DNA of 8,826 nt from an uncultured Novosphingobium sp. (GCA_937897535.1 CALCQB010000241.1:1-8826), one strand, 5' to 3'; counted from the first letter of the stretch, positions 1-6,678 are shown. Numbers and translations: made by a program. The notes: generated from the letters alone by a model not told the origin.

Positions 1-610
1 CCGGAACCGGCGCGAGGCTTTCCATGCGATAGACTTTGGCCAGCGGGATGAGCGTTCCCAGTCCTGCCGCCGCCAGATCGCGGGCGATGCCGCGCACGCC
101 CATGCAATCCGGCCGATTAGGGGTGATCGCCACGTCGAACACCGGATCGGCGCCGTGATATTCGGCAAAGGCCATGCCGACCGGGGCATCGCCTGGCAGC
201 TCGATGATCCCGTCGTGATCGTCGCCCAGGCCCAGTTCGGCGACCGAGCACATCATCCCGTTCGATTCGACCCCGCGGATCGCGCTCTTCTTGAGCTCGA
301 ACCCGCCGGCGGGGACGACAGCGCCCGGTAGACCCAGCACGCCGACCAGCCCGGCGCGGGCATTGGGCGCACCGCAGACCACCTGCAGCGGCTGGCCATC
401 GCCCAGATCGACGCTGAGCACCTGCAACTTGTCGGCATTGGGGTGGCGCTCGGCGGTCAGCACCCGCGCGATGCGGAACCCGGCCAGCCGATCGGCGGGG
501 TTCTCGACTCCCTCAACCTCAAGCCCGATCGCGTTGAGCCTGGCGGCGATCTGTTCGACCGTTGCCGCGGTCTCGAGGTGGTCCTTGAGCCAGGTCAGCG
601 AGAACTTCAT
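1..610 (-). CDS. pheT: Phenylalanyl-tRNA synthetase beta subunit, N-terminal quarter (cut by window edge)
   Basis: The beta subunit of the (alpha-beta)2 phenylalanyl-tRNA synthetase acts in the cytoplasm and, with PheS, charges tRNA-Phe. I translated 203 codons by hand from the ATG at 610; the frame is open to the window edge. The protein starts MKFSLTWLKDHLETAATVEQ, the usual PheT opening. Residues about 40-150 form the OB-fold tRNA-binding (EMAP-like) domain, with HPNADKL at 57-62, VVCGAPNAR at 77-85, an IRGVES block at 111-116 and DGIIELPGDAP at 133-143. NRPDC at 165-169 follows, as expected just after that domain. Family members are about 800 residues, so roughly three quarters lies outside the window. 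The ATG overlaps the pheS stop (ATGA), implying translational coupling. The identification is secure. Confidence 0.97.
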   Translation of the reverse strand, partial: MKFSLTWLKDHLETAATVEQIAARLNAIGLEVEGVENPADRLAGFRIARVLTAERHPNADKLQVLSVDLGDGQPLQVVCGAPNARAGLVGVLGLPGAVVPAGGFELKKSAIRGVESNGMMCSVAELGLGDDHDGIIELPGDAPVGMAFAEYHGADPVFDVAITPNRPDCMGVRGIARDLAAAGLGTLIPLAKVYRMESLAPVP

Positions 611-1704
611 GCCCGTGCTCCCACGCCAGCCGAAAGCGTCGGCACGTCGAGCGGCGAGAAGCCGTAGTGCGCCAGCCAGCGGACATCGCCGTCGAAGAAC
701 GCGCGCAGATCATCCATCCCGTATTTGAGCATCGCGAGCCGGTCGACCCCGACGCCGAAGGCAAAGCCCTGCCATTCGTCGGGATCAAGCCCGCCGGCGG
801 CGATCACCTTGCGATTGACCATGCCGCTGCCCAGCAATTCCATCCAGCCGTGTCCCGGTTCGTCGCCCGATCCGCCCAGCACCCGCTTGCCATTGACCAG
901 CGCGAAGCCGACGTCGACTTCGACCGAAGGCTCGGTGAAGGGGAAGTAGCTCGGGCGCAGCCGCAGCACGATGTCCTCGCGCTCGAAGTAGGCCTTGAGG
1001 AAAGTCTCCAGCGTCCACTTGAGGTGACCGAGCGTGATGCCCTTGTCGATCACCAGCCCTTCGACCTGGTGAAACATCGGGGTGTGGGTCGCGTCGCTGT
1101 CCGACCGGTAAACCCGCCCCGGGGCGATGATCCTGAGCGGCGCGCCCTGGCTCAACATCGCACGGATCTGGACCGGGCTGGTGTGGGTCCGCAGCACCAT
1201 ATCGCGGCCTTGCGCGTCCTTGTCGGGGAAGTAGAAGGTGTCGTGCATCGCCCGCGCCGGGTGGTTCTCGGGCATGTTGAGCGCGCTGAAATTGTGCCAG
1301 TCGTCCTCGATTTCGGGACCGGTCGCGACGGCAAAGCCCATGTCGGCGAAGATCTCGGCCAGCTCGTCCATCACCTGGCTGACCGGATGGATCGTCCCGC
1401 GCGCCGCTTCGGGGGCGGGCAGCGAAAGATCGATCGTTTCGCTGGCCAGCTGCGCTTCGAGCGCGGCACCTTCGAGGCTGGCCTTGCGGCCGGCCAGCGC
1501 CTCGGTCACGGCTTCGCGCAACGCGTGGATTTGCGGACCGGCTTGCTGGCGTTCATCCGGAGACATTCCGCCCAGGGTCTTGAGCAGGCCCGAGATCGAG
1601 CCCTGCTTGCCCAGAAATTCGACCCGCAGCGCTTCCAGCGTGCCCAAATCCTGCGCGGCGGCAATCCGCGCCAGCGCTTCGTCACGGGTTGCGGCATGGT
1701 CCAC
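607..1704 (-). CDS. pheS: Phenylalanyl-tRNA synthetase alpha subunit
   Basis: Catalytic subunit of the class II phenylalanyl-tRNA synthetase, which activates phenylalanine with ATP and transfers it to tRNA-Phe. It has 365 residues, normal for alphaproteobacteria. Residues 1-90 are the N-terminal coiled-coil tRNA-binding arm. Class II motif 1 is near 106-139 (HPVSQVMDELAEIF onward), motif 2 at 196-216 (GRVYRSDSDATHTPMFHQVEG) and motif 3 at 313-334 (GFAFGVGVDRLAMLKYG...). FPFTEPSVEVDV (254-265) lines the amino-acid pocket. GFAFG at 313-317 carries the alanine that corresponds to E. coli PheS Ala294. I accept the GTG start at 1704 because AGGTGGA lies about nine nt upstream, and no upstream in-frame ATG is better placed. 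The stop overlaps the pheT start by four bases. No Phe-rich leader peptide or T-box was evident upstream. Confidence 0.97.
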   Translation of the reverse strand: MDHAATRDEALARIAAAQDLGTLEALRVEFLGKQGSISGLLKTLGGMSPDERQQAGPQIHALREAVTEALAGRKASLEGAALEAQLASETIDLSLPAPEAARGTIHPVSQVMDELAEIFADMGFAVATGPEIEDDWHNFSALNMPENHPARAMHDTFYFPDKDAQGRDMVLRTHTSPVQIRAMLSQGAPLRIIAPGRVYRSDSDATHTPMFHQVEGLVIDKGITLGHLKWTLETFLKAYFEREDIVLRLRPSYFPFTEPSVEVDVGFALVNGKRVLGGSGDEPGHGWMELLGSGMVNRKVIAAGGLDPDEWQGFAFGVGVDRLAMLKYGMDDLRAFFDGDVRWLAHYGFSPLDVPTLSAGVGARA

Positions 1705-1742
1705 TGTCGAAATTCCACCTGTTCAGCGTTAAGCGAACCCGG

Positions 1743-1770
1743 CCTTTAGCGGGGCCGCGCGCCAAGTCAA
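1743..1770 (-). promoter_or_regulatory. Candidate promoter for pheS-pheT
   Basis: On the minus strand TTGACT (1765-1770) is followed after 16 nt by TAAAGG (1743-1748), which extends leftward to GCTAAA. That resembles the housekeeping sigma consensus of Caulobacter and relatives (TTGAC, then GCTANAWC after a short spacer). It sits between the stop of the last AraC-type gene and the pheS GTG, about 40 nt upstream of the start. This would let pheST be expressed independently of the regulators. It was judged by eye only; no start site is known. Confidence 0.4.
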
Positions 1771-1781
1771 AACGGCTTTGT

Positions 1782-2678
1782 TCAGGTGGTAGTGGCAGGC
1801 ACGCCGCTCGGCTTGTCCAGCGTCTGGACCGGGGCGCCGTGGGCCTTCATCCGTTCGTGCAGGAACCGTTCGAGCACCGGGTGCGGCTGCGCGGCATATT
1901 CGCGCGGGGACAGCCCCATGAACTCGCGAAAGTCGCGGACGAACTGGGCCTGATCGTGGTAATTCGGATCCATCGCCCCGATCCACTTGAGCGAAGGGTC
2001 GAGCATGAATTGCGCCAGGCTGCGCATGAACCGCTGGCGGCGCAGCAGCAGCTTGGGCGAAAAGCCGAAGTGGCGATAGCACAGCCGCTCGATCGTGCGC
2101 TGGCTGGCTGCGACCCGGTCGACCAGATCGCTGACGCTGACCACTTGCGGATCGACCAGCGCGGCGTGGATATCGAGAATCCGGCGCTCGTCGATCGGGT
2201 CATTCGTTTTCAGGCCGCGGAAAAAGGCGATGATCCGCGCCAGCTCGGCAGCCTCGTCGGGCACCTCGCCGAAAATCTGTTCAGCCAGCGGCACGATGTG
2301 CGCGATGGCGGGGTGCTTGAACCCGTCGCAAACCAGGTTGGCGCAATCCGAGGCGGTATGGTCGATGTATTTGGCCCAGCCCAGCGGCAGCAGACCGATC
2401 CCCCACAGCCGGGTCTGCGGCAGGATGAAATGAAGCGGATGGCTCGACGGCCCGGTCGCCACGAAACTGGCGTCAGTTATTTCGCCGCCGCCCTCGAACC
2501 AGCAGCGTCCGAGGTTGGTCGAGAAAAAGCGCAGACCGGCCCATTCCGGATGTAGACTGTCTTGCAGCGTACCGGCTTCACCGGGGTCAATATCGGTGCA
2601 GTAAAAGGTCGTGAAGTATCCCCGCAAATCTTCAGGTGGCGGATAGAACCGCACCTCGACTGGGCGATGGGATGACAC
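1782..2678 (-). CDS. AraC-type helix-turn-helix regulator, paralog 1 of a tandem trio
   Basis: A predicted DNA-binding transcription factor of 298 residues. The N-terminal half (about 1-170) is a probable sensing domain with the blocks LHPEWAGLRFF (42-52), FVATGPSS (72-79) and LWGIGLLPLGWA (91-102). These recall the N-terminal domain of AraC-like proteins classed as DUF6597-like, which is my inference. The C-terminal half holds two helix-turn-helix units. The first is near 181-200 (SVSDLVDRVAASQRTIERL). The second is near 241-262 (DQAQFVRDFREFMGLSPREY) and matches the AraC family signature. FGFSPKLLLRRQRFMRSLAQF (204-224) links them and is almost invariant in the trio. The start is GTG at 2678 and gives MSSHRPVEVRF, which parallels the start chosen for paralog 2. 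An AAGG lies about 11 nt upstream. Aligned without gaps to paralog 2, about half the residues are identical by hand count. The inducer and target genes are unknown. Confidence 0.88.
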   Translation of the reverse strand: MSSHRPVEVRFYPPPEDLRGYFTTFYCTDIDPGEAGTLQDSLHPEWAGLRFFSTNLGRCWFEGGGEITDASFVATGPSSHPLHFILPQTRLWGIGLLPLGWAKYIDHTASDCANLVCDGFKHPAIAHIVPLAEQIFGEVPDEAAELARIIAFFRGLKTNDPIDERRILDIHAALVDPQVVSVSDLVDRVAASQRTIERLCYRHFGFSPKLLLRRQRFMRSLAQFMLDPSLKWIGAMDPNYHDQAQFVRDFREFMGLSPREYAAQPHPVLERFLHERMKAHGAPVQTLDKPSGVPATTT

Positions 2679-2716
2679 GGATACGACGACCTTTTGTTGT
2701 TCTTGGTTGCTCTGGC

Positions 2717-2776
2717 CTTATGACTCGTCGGCGCGTTACGGGCAAGCGTCAAGCGTATTGCGCTGCCTGTCAGGCA
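2717..2776 (-). promoter_or_regulatory. Control region of AraC-type paralog 1: promoter-like boxes, tandem 7-mer, palindrome
   Basis: The 98-nt gap between paralog 2 and paralog 1 is visibly more AT-rich than its surroundings. On the minus strand TTGCCC (2740-2745) and CATAAG (2717-2722) are 17 nt apart, and a second -35-like TTGACG lies at 2747-2752. Overlapping these is a near-tandem repeat, CGCTTGA then CGCTTGC (2742-2755). AraC proteins usually bind direct repeats next to or over the -35. Immediately after the paralog 2 stop is a perfect odd palindrome, TGCCTGTCAGGCA (2764-2776, six-base arms). Operator function is inference. Confidence 0.35.
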
Positions 2777-3664
2777 CTAGTCATCAGGTTCGGCGACAAC
2801 GTGCATCGTCTGCAGCGCATCGCCGAAGGTCTGCGCCCGGGCCTTGATGAACGGGATCACCATCGGGTGCGGCATGGCGGCATACTCGCGCGGGCTCATG
2901 CCGATAAAGTCATGGAAATCGCGGATGAATTGCGGTTGATCCGTGTAGTTCTCGTCGATCGAGCCGGTCCACTTGCGCGAAGGATCGAGGATGAACCGCG
3001 CCAGGCTGCGCATCAGCCGCTGCCGCCGCAGCAGCACTTTGGGCGAAAAGCCGAACGCGGCGTGGGCGGTCCGCTCGATCGTGCGCTGGCCCAGCCCGGT
3101 TCGCTCGCACAGATCGTCCACCCGCGCGACTTCGGGATCGAGCATCGCGGCGTGGATCGCCTCGATCCGCTGCTGGTCGCGGTGCGCGCGGCGATTGCGG
3201 TCGCGGAAGAAGGCGACGAACCGGTCAAGCTCGGCTTCGATATCGTGCGGCTGCTGGTGGAGTTGGGTCAGCAACGGGCTGAAATGGGCGAAGGCCGGAT
3301 GCGTGGTGCCGTCGACCAGGCGGTTGGCCATGTCCGCAGCCGGCGCCCGGATGAACTGCGCCCAGCCCAGCGGCAGCAGGCCCACTCCCCACAGCCGGGT
3401 CGTCCCCTGGCAGAAATGAACGCAGGCGGTGCTGGGGCCGGTGGCGACGAAGTGCGATCCCGACAGCCGGTCGCCGCCTTCGAACCAGGCGTCGGGGGCA
3501 ACGCCGTTGAAGAACCGCAGGTTGCCCCATTCGGGCAACAGCGCGTCGGGGATCATCGCGCCAGCGGGGGCAGTGAAATTGATCAGGCAGAACGCGGTAA
3601 TGTATTGCCGCAGGTCAGGCGGGGCGAGGAAGAATCGCACGTCAACGACGAGGTCTGACGACAC
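2777..3664 (-). CDS. AraC-type helix-turn-helix regulator, paralog 2 of a tandem trio
   Basis: A predicted transcription factor of 295 residues with the same plan as its two neighbours. Its N-terminal sensor-like half has LLPEWGNLRFF (42-52), FVATGPST (72-79) and LWGVGLLPLGWA (91-102). Its C-terminal double helix-turn-helix has VDDLCERTGLGQRTIER (182-198) and DQPQFIRDFHDFIGMSPREY (242-261), which matches the AraC signature. The frame stays open far upstream into paralog 3, but the real start is probably the GTG at 3664. GGGGAG lies six nt before it, and the product MSSDLVVDVRFF then aligns residue for residue with paralog 1. An ATG six codons earlier (3682) has a weaker ribosome site. The gene ends 98 nt before paralog 1. 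The ligand and targets cannot be read from the sequence. Confidence 0.88.
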   Translation of the reverse strand: MSSDLVVDVRFFLAPPDLRQYITAFCLINFTAPAGAMIPDALLPEWGNLRFFNGVAPDAWFEGGDRLSGSHFVATGPSTACVHFCQGTTRLWGVGLLPLGWAQFIRAPAADMANRLVDGTTHPAFAHFSPLLTQLHQQPHDIEAELDRFVAFFRDRNRRAHRDQQRIEAIHAAMLDPEVARVDDLCERTGLGQRTIERTAHAAFGFSPKVLLRRQRLMRSLARFILDPSRKWTGSIDENYTDQPQFIRDFHDFIGMSPREYAAMPHPMVIPFIKARAQTFGDALQTMHVVAEPDD

Positions 3665-3700
3665 CGTTGGCTCCCCTGTCATTCTTGCCCCGAAATTGCC

Positions 3701-3724
3701 GCAAGCCCGGCGTTTTGGCAAGCC
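3701..3724 (-). repeat. Direct repeat upstream of AraC-type paralog 2
   Basis: In the 65-nt gap between paralogs 3 and 2 the 7-mer GCAAGCC occurs twice on the plus strand (3701-3707 and 3718-3724), a 17-bp period. On the minus strand the first copy met in the direction of transcription runs into TTGCCA, which can serve as a -35 box and is followed 17 nt later by the AT-rich CAATTT. The arrangement resembles an AraC-type half-site pair overlapping a promoter, but no experiment or alignment backs this. Confidence 0.3.
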
Positions 3725-3729
3725 GCAGG

Positions 3730-4617
3730 CTAGGGCTGGTGGAGCGCCTGAACCGCTGCCCCCGCCGCCACTGCCCGGGCCCGCGCGGCCGAACGCAGCA
3801 CCGGGTGATCCAGCGCGGCATAGGTGCTGGGGCTCATTGTCATGAACCGCTTGAAGTCGCGCACGAAATGGGCCTGGTCGACATAGTGCCAGTCGAGCGT
3901 CTTGATCCAGGTCAGCGAAGGATCGAGCATGAACTGGGCCAGACTCCGCAGGAACCGCTGACGCCGCAGCAGCAGTTTGGGGGAAAAGCCGAAAGCCCGC
4001 AGCGACAGCCGTTCGAGCGAGCGTGAGGACATTCCGAGCCGGCTCGACAATTCGGCCACGGAAGCAATGTCGTCGCCGATCAGCGCGGAATGGGCGGCGC
4101 GAATCCGGGCCTCGTCCTCGTGCGGCGGGCAGCGCTCGATCAGCTTGCAGAAGAACGCGTCGAGCCGCGCGGCTTCGGCAGCAGGATCGCTGGTCTGGCC
4201 GAAGACAGTGTCTAACAACGGACCGAAGCGCGCGAAGGCGGGTTCGCTGCGCGCGTCGCACGCCCGATCGGCGAAAGCGGCGGCGGGCGCTTCGATGAAC
4301 CGGGCCCAGCCGAGCGGCAGGATCCCGACCCCCCAGACCCGCGCCCGGCTGGCGATGAAATGGCCGGACAGGCTGGTTGGCCCCGTGGCGATCATCCGCG
4401 GCGCGGCAGCGAGCTCAGCCCCGCCGATCCCAACCCGGCTGGCATCGCGGTCCCAGATCCGCAGGTTGGCCCATTCGGGGTGAAGCCAGTCCTCCACTTC
4501 GTGGCCTTCGGGAACCGCAAAGTCGGTGAGATAATAGGTCGAGATATAGGGTGCGACTTGCGGCGACGGCATGAAGAACCGCACGGTCACCGCATCGGCA
4601 GGTGCGCGCTTCAACAC
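3730..4617 (-). CDS. AraC-type helix-turn-helix regulator, paralog 3 of a tandem trio
   Basis: First of the three regulators in the direction of transcription. With the proposed GTG start it has 295 residues, the same as paralog 2. Shared N-terminal blocks are LHPEWANLRIW (45-55), IATGPTS (76-82) and VWGVGILPLGWA (94-105). The C-terminal helix-turn-helix units are SVAELSSRLGMSSRSLERL (186-204) and VDQAHFVRDFKRFMTMSPSTY (246-266), separated by the trio's invariant FGFSPKLLLRRQRF. The frame allows an ATG at 4728, but that adds 37 residues absent from the paralogs and begins only 11 nt from the rplT terminator stem. The GTG at 4617 has GGA nine nt upstream and puts RFF close to the position seen in the others. 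The start is less certain than the gene. It follows a strong terminator, so it should have its own promoter within about 4618-4738; I could not find a convincing one. Confidence 0.85.
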   Translation of the reverse strand: MLKRAPADAVTVRFFMPSPQVAPYISTYYLTDFAVPEGHEVEDWLHPEWANLRIWDRDASRVGIGGAELAAAPRMIATGPTSLSGHFIASRARVWGVGILPLGWARFIEAPAAAFADRACDARSEPAFARFGPLLDTVFGQTSDPAAEAARLDAFFCKLIERCPPHEDEARIRAAHSALIGDDIASVAELSSRLGMSSRSLERLSLRAFGFSPKLLLRRQRFLRSLAQFMLDPSLTWIKTLDWHYVDQAHFVRDFKRFMTMSPSTYAALDHPVLRSAARARAVAAGAAVQALHQP

Positions 4618-4738
4618 GCCGCGGGGTCCATCCCGAAGATCATCGCCATTCCCCAGAGCGGCAGCCCAAGCCGGCCGCGCACGGCAAGTGTGCATGAGCG
4701 GCGGGATCGGGGCAAGGGCATCCGCCATCCCAGAACGC

Positions 4739-4778
4739 GAAAAGCGCGGAAGCAGCCGGGGCCGCTTCCGCGCTTTTC
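4739..4778 (-). terminator. Strong intrinsic terminator after rplT
   Basis: A 15-bp perfect inverted repeat: GAAAAGCGCGGAAGC (4739-4753), a 10-nt GC-rich loop (4754-4763) and GCTTCCGCGCTTTTC (4764-4778). Read on the minus strand it begins 22 nt after the rplT stop, and the stem ends in TTTT. The A/T tracts at both ends make it potentially bidirectional. It separates rpmI-rplT from the AraC-type genes. The rest of the 4618-4800 gap shows nothing else I can support. Confidence 0.85.
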
Positions 4779-4800
4779 AAGTGGTTCGCTGTGACGCGGC

Positions 4801-5160
4801 TTAGGCCGGCAGCGCGGCCTTGGCCTGGGCGATCACCGAAGCGAACACGCCGCCTTCGTTCATCGCCAGATCGGCCATGGTCTTGCGGTCGAGTTCGATC
4901 CCGGCGAGCTTGGTGCCGTGGATGAACTGCGAATAGGTGATGCCTTCGGCGCGAACCGCGGCGTTGATCCGCTGGATCCACAGCGCGCGGAACGAGCGCT
5001 TCTTAACCTTGCGGTCGCGGTAGGCATACTGGCCGGCCTTTTCGACCGCCTGCCGCGCGACGCGGATGGTGTTCTTGCGGCGGCCGCGGTAACCCTTGGC
5101 CTGTTCGAGAATGTTCTTGTGCTTGGCGCGGGTGGTAACACCCCGTTTGACGCGTGCCAT
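4801..5160 (-). CDS. rplT: 50S ribosomal protein L20
   Basis: Large-subunit protein that binds 23S rRNA and is needed early in 50S assembly. It has 119 residues, the standard length. The basic N-terminal extension starts MARVKRGVTTRAKHKNILEQ, with GYRGRRKNTIRVARQAVEKA near 23-42. The globular domain holds RSFRALWIQRINAAVR (55-70) and ends near NEGGVFASVIAQAKAA. The start is ATG at 5160 with GGAG nine nt upstream. The rpmI stop is 55 nt upstream, so the two genes form the usual pair. infC, often found before rpmI in bacteria, is not here. In several bacteria L20 represses its own operon by binding the leader; I could not make out such a fold in this sequence. Confidence 0.98.
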   Translation of the reverse strand: MARVKRGVTTRAKHKNILEQAKGYRGRRKNTIRVARQAVEKAGQYAYRDRKVKKRSFRALWIQRINAAVRAEGITYSQFIHGTKLAGIELDRKTMADLAMNEGGVFASVIAQAKAALPA

Positions 5161-5215
5161 ATTTCAGTACTCCGAATTTCTGTGCGGCGATCCCGGCGGG
5201 CGGGACCTGCCAGGT

Positions 5216-5419
5216 TCAGCCCAGGCCGTAAGGCGCCCACTTCTTGATCGTCTTCGCATCAGCGTCAGAGATCGTGTCGGTCCGGCGGTGCTGGCGGATG
5301 TACTTGGCGTTGTGGCTGATCAAACGGTGCCGCTTGCCAACCGCACCGTGCTTGATCTTGCCGGTGGCGGTGAGCTTGAAGCGCTTTTTGACGCCGCTCT
5401 TGGTCTTGAGCTTGGGCAT
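5216..5419 (-). CDS. rpmI: 50S ribosomal protein L35
   Basis: Small basic large-subunit protein of 67 residues, normal for the family. The N terminus MPKLKTKSGVKKRFKLTATG and the GKRHRLISHN block (28-37) are diagnostic. The C-terminal part is rich in Lys and Arg and ends KKWAPYGLG. The ATG at 5419 has AAGGAG six nt upstream. It is the first gene of the rpmI-rplT pair. The upstream gap of 124 nt to the cyclotransferase-like gene is long enough for a promoter, so the pair need not depend on readthrough from the one-carbon operon. Confidence 0.98.
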   Translation of the reverse strand: MPKLKTKSGVKKRFKLTATGKIKHGAVGKRHRLISHNAKYIRQHRRTDTISDADAKTIKKWAPYGLG

Positions 5420-5509
5420 TTCAGTCTCCTTGTCGGTGACACGTCCAACCAGCCTTGGCAGCCCTTGATGGCCAGGCGGGTTATCGAATCCGTGTCGATG
5501 AAGGGGGCG

Positions 5510-5538
5510 CCCCTAACGGCGAATCAACGCAAAGGCAA
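5510..5538 (-). promoter_or_regulatory. Weak candidate promoter for rpmI-rplT
   Basis: On the minus strand TTGCCT (5533-5538) is followed after 17 nt by TAGGGG (5510-5515), about 90 nt upstream of the rpmI ATG. The -35 fits and the -10 is poor. A GC palindrome, GGGGCGCCCC (5504-5513), overlaps it; having no loop, it is not a convincing terminator for the upstream gene. Apart from the rpmI ribosome site, I see nothing else in the 5420-5543 gap. Confidence 0.25.
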
Positions 5539-5543
5539 GCGAT

Positions 5544-5978
5544 TCACGTCGATCGCAGCCCGGTGAACTGGTCCGCACCGGTATCGTCCAGCCAGCGCCG
5601 GAAATCGCCGTGCGGAATCGGCAGTGAGCCGTCGGGAAGCGGCTGGTTGAAGCGATAGGCCTGGGCGACGCCGCCACCGGCCAATTCCAGTTCACGGCGC
5701 AGGTAAAGCGAGCGATCGGGGGCGGCGGGGTCAAAGTCCTCATAGGCATCCATCCGGGCCAGATCGGTGTCGGAAAAGCTGGCGCTGGCGCGATAGGTCC
5801 GACCGTGGACCAGGCCCTCGCCGGGCAAAAGCGCTGGAAACCAGCCCGCTGCGTCGGGTATCGCGTGGAGTCTGCCGCGCACCGCTGCCGGTCCTTCCGG
5901 GGTGAGCAGGGCGTGGATGCTTTGTGCCACCGGATTGTCCGAACCGTCGAGCAGGGTGCCGTAAAAGAAGAACCGCAT
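5544..5978 (-). CDS. Gamma-glutamylcyclotransferase-like (AIG2 fold) protein
   Basis: A 144-residue protein of the gamma-glutamylcyclotransferase/AIG2-like fold. Characterised members act on gamma-glutamyl peptides or amines, but many bacterial relatives have no known substrate. The signature YGTLL is at residues 6-10 (MRFFFYGTLLDG), where the fold makes its substrate loop. Glu80 in MDAYEDFDP (76-84) sits where the catalytic acid is expected. GRLHAIPDAAGWFPAL (35-50) and AQAYRFNQPLP (105-115) fit the barrel strands. The ATG at 5978 begins four nt after the hydrolase stop, and AGGTAGGG overlaps that stop, so the two are translationally coupled. An in-frame TTG at 5993 is less likely. It is the last gene of the apparent one-carbon operon. 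The fold is well supported; the substrate is unknown. Confidence 0.8.
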   Translation of the reverse strand: MRFFFYGTLLDGSDNPVAQSIHALLTPEGPAAVRGRLHAIPDAAGWFPALLPGEGLVHGRTYRASASFSDTDLARMDAYEDFDPAAPDRSLYLRRELELAGGGVAQAYRFNQPLPDGSLPIPHGDFRRWLDDTGADQFTGLRST

Positions 5979-5982
5979 CGCC

Positions 5983-6663
5983 CTACCTGGCAAGAGCGAG
6001 CACGATTTCCAGCAGCTTTTCAGGCTGATCGGCCATCACGTTGTGTCCGCCGCCGACCTCGTGCAGCTCCCACTGCGGATCGCCCTTCACCTTGTCGCGA
6101 AAGCGCGGAAATGGGGTGGGCTGCCATTCGCCGGCAAAGATGTAGACATGGCGCGGGATCTTCTTTTCCTCGCCGGTCAGCTGCACCGCTTCGGTCAGGG
6201 TCAGCAGCGGGTGGCGGCCCATGCCGGGCATCCTGAGCAAGGCCTCGCCGCCGATCGGGGCGACCAGGCCGGGCGAGTGCTTCTGCGTGTCGATATACCA
6301 GCGATGCTCGTAATCGCCGGTGATGTCCCACAGCGACTGATCGTGGGCGGGCAGGAAGGCGTCGATGTAGCAGATTGCGTCGATCCGCGCCCCGAGACTC
6401 GCCGCGACCCCGGTGATCACCATCCCGCCATAGGAATGGCCGCACAGGATGAAGCGGTCAAATCCGGCGGCGGCGATCTGGCCGAGCACGTCGTTGATGT
6501 GGGTGGTGAGGTCGATCGCCGGGTTGAGCCCGTCCTTGCGGCTGCCAAGCCCCGCCAGCTGCGCCACCACCACCCGGTGGCCGCGCTCGGTCAGCTCACG
6601 CGCCAGCCGGTCATAGGTCCAACCGCCAGCCCAGGCGCCGTGGACCAGGACGTAGTCAGCCAT
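5983..6663 (-). CDS. Alpha/beta-fold hydrolase (small esterase-like)
   Basis: A 226-residue cytoplasmic alpha/beta hydrolase without a signal peptide. The oxyanion region LVHGAWAGGW is at 6-15. The nucleophile elbow GHSYGG is at 75-80 with Ser77, and the likely catalytic His is His207 in VGGGHNVMADQPEKL. The acid member is unclear. The overall pattern (VLVHGAW..W, CGHSYGGMV, CYIDAFLP, then GGGH near the end) is that of the small esterase / hydroxynitrile-lyase-like group, whose members cleave aryl or alkyl esters. The ATG at 6663 has AGGGGA about seven nt upstream; the in-frame TTG two codons earlier is weaker. It lies 15 nt after metF and four nt before the cyclotransferase-like gene. An esterase beside an aryl O-demethylase could release methoxylated aromatic acids from esters, but this is inference. 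Confidence 0.82.
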   Translation of the reverse strand: MADYVLVHGAWAGGWTYDRLARELTERGHRVVVAQLAGLGSRKDGLNPAIDLTTHINDVLGQIAAAGFDRFILCGHSYGGMVITGVAASLGARIDAICYIDAFLPAHDQSLWDITGDYEHRWYIDTQKHSPGLVAPIGGEALLRMPGMGRHPLLTLTEAVQLTGEEKKIPRHVYIFAGEWQPTPFPRFRDKVKGDPQWELHEVGGGHNVMADQPEKLLEIVLALAR

Positions 6664-6678
6664 CGCCAATCCCCTTCG

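Noticed and set aside
667..1749. A 360-residue plus-strand frame antisense to pheS.
   Set aside because: Shadow of pheS; no motifs, and pheS is unambiguous.
1705..1781. A Phe-codon leader peptide or T-box attenuator for pheS.
   Set aside because: The gap shows no Phe-rich short frame and no T-box-like structure; only a promoter-like pair of boxes is visible.
2777..4261. A 494-residue version of AraC-type paralog 2 with a long N-terminal extension.
   Set aside because: The extension overlaps paralog 3 in another frame and is Arg/Ala-rich shadow sequence. The GTG at 3664 has a good ribosome site and aligns with paralog 1.
4618..4728. A 37-residue N-terminal extension of AraC-type paralog 3 from the ATG at 4728.
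   Set aside because: Not present in the paralogs, and it would begin almost inside the rplT terminator. The possibility is not fully excluded.
5504..5513. Palindrome GGGGCGCCCC after the cyclotransferase-like gene, considered as a terminator.
   Set aside because: It has no loop and no T tract, and it overlaps a promoter-like element instead.
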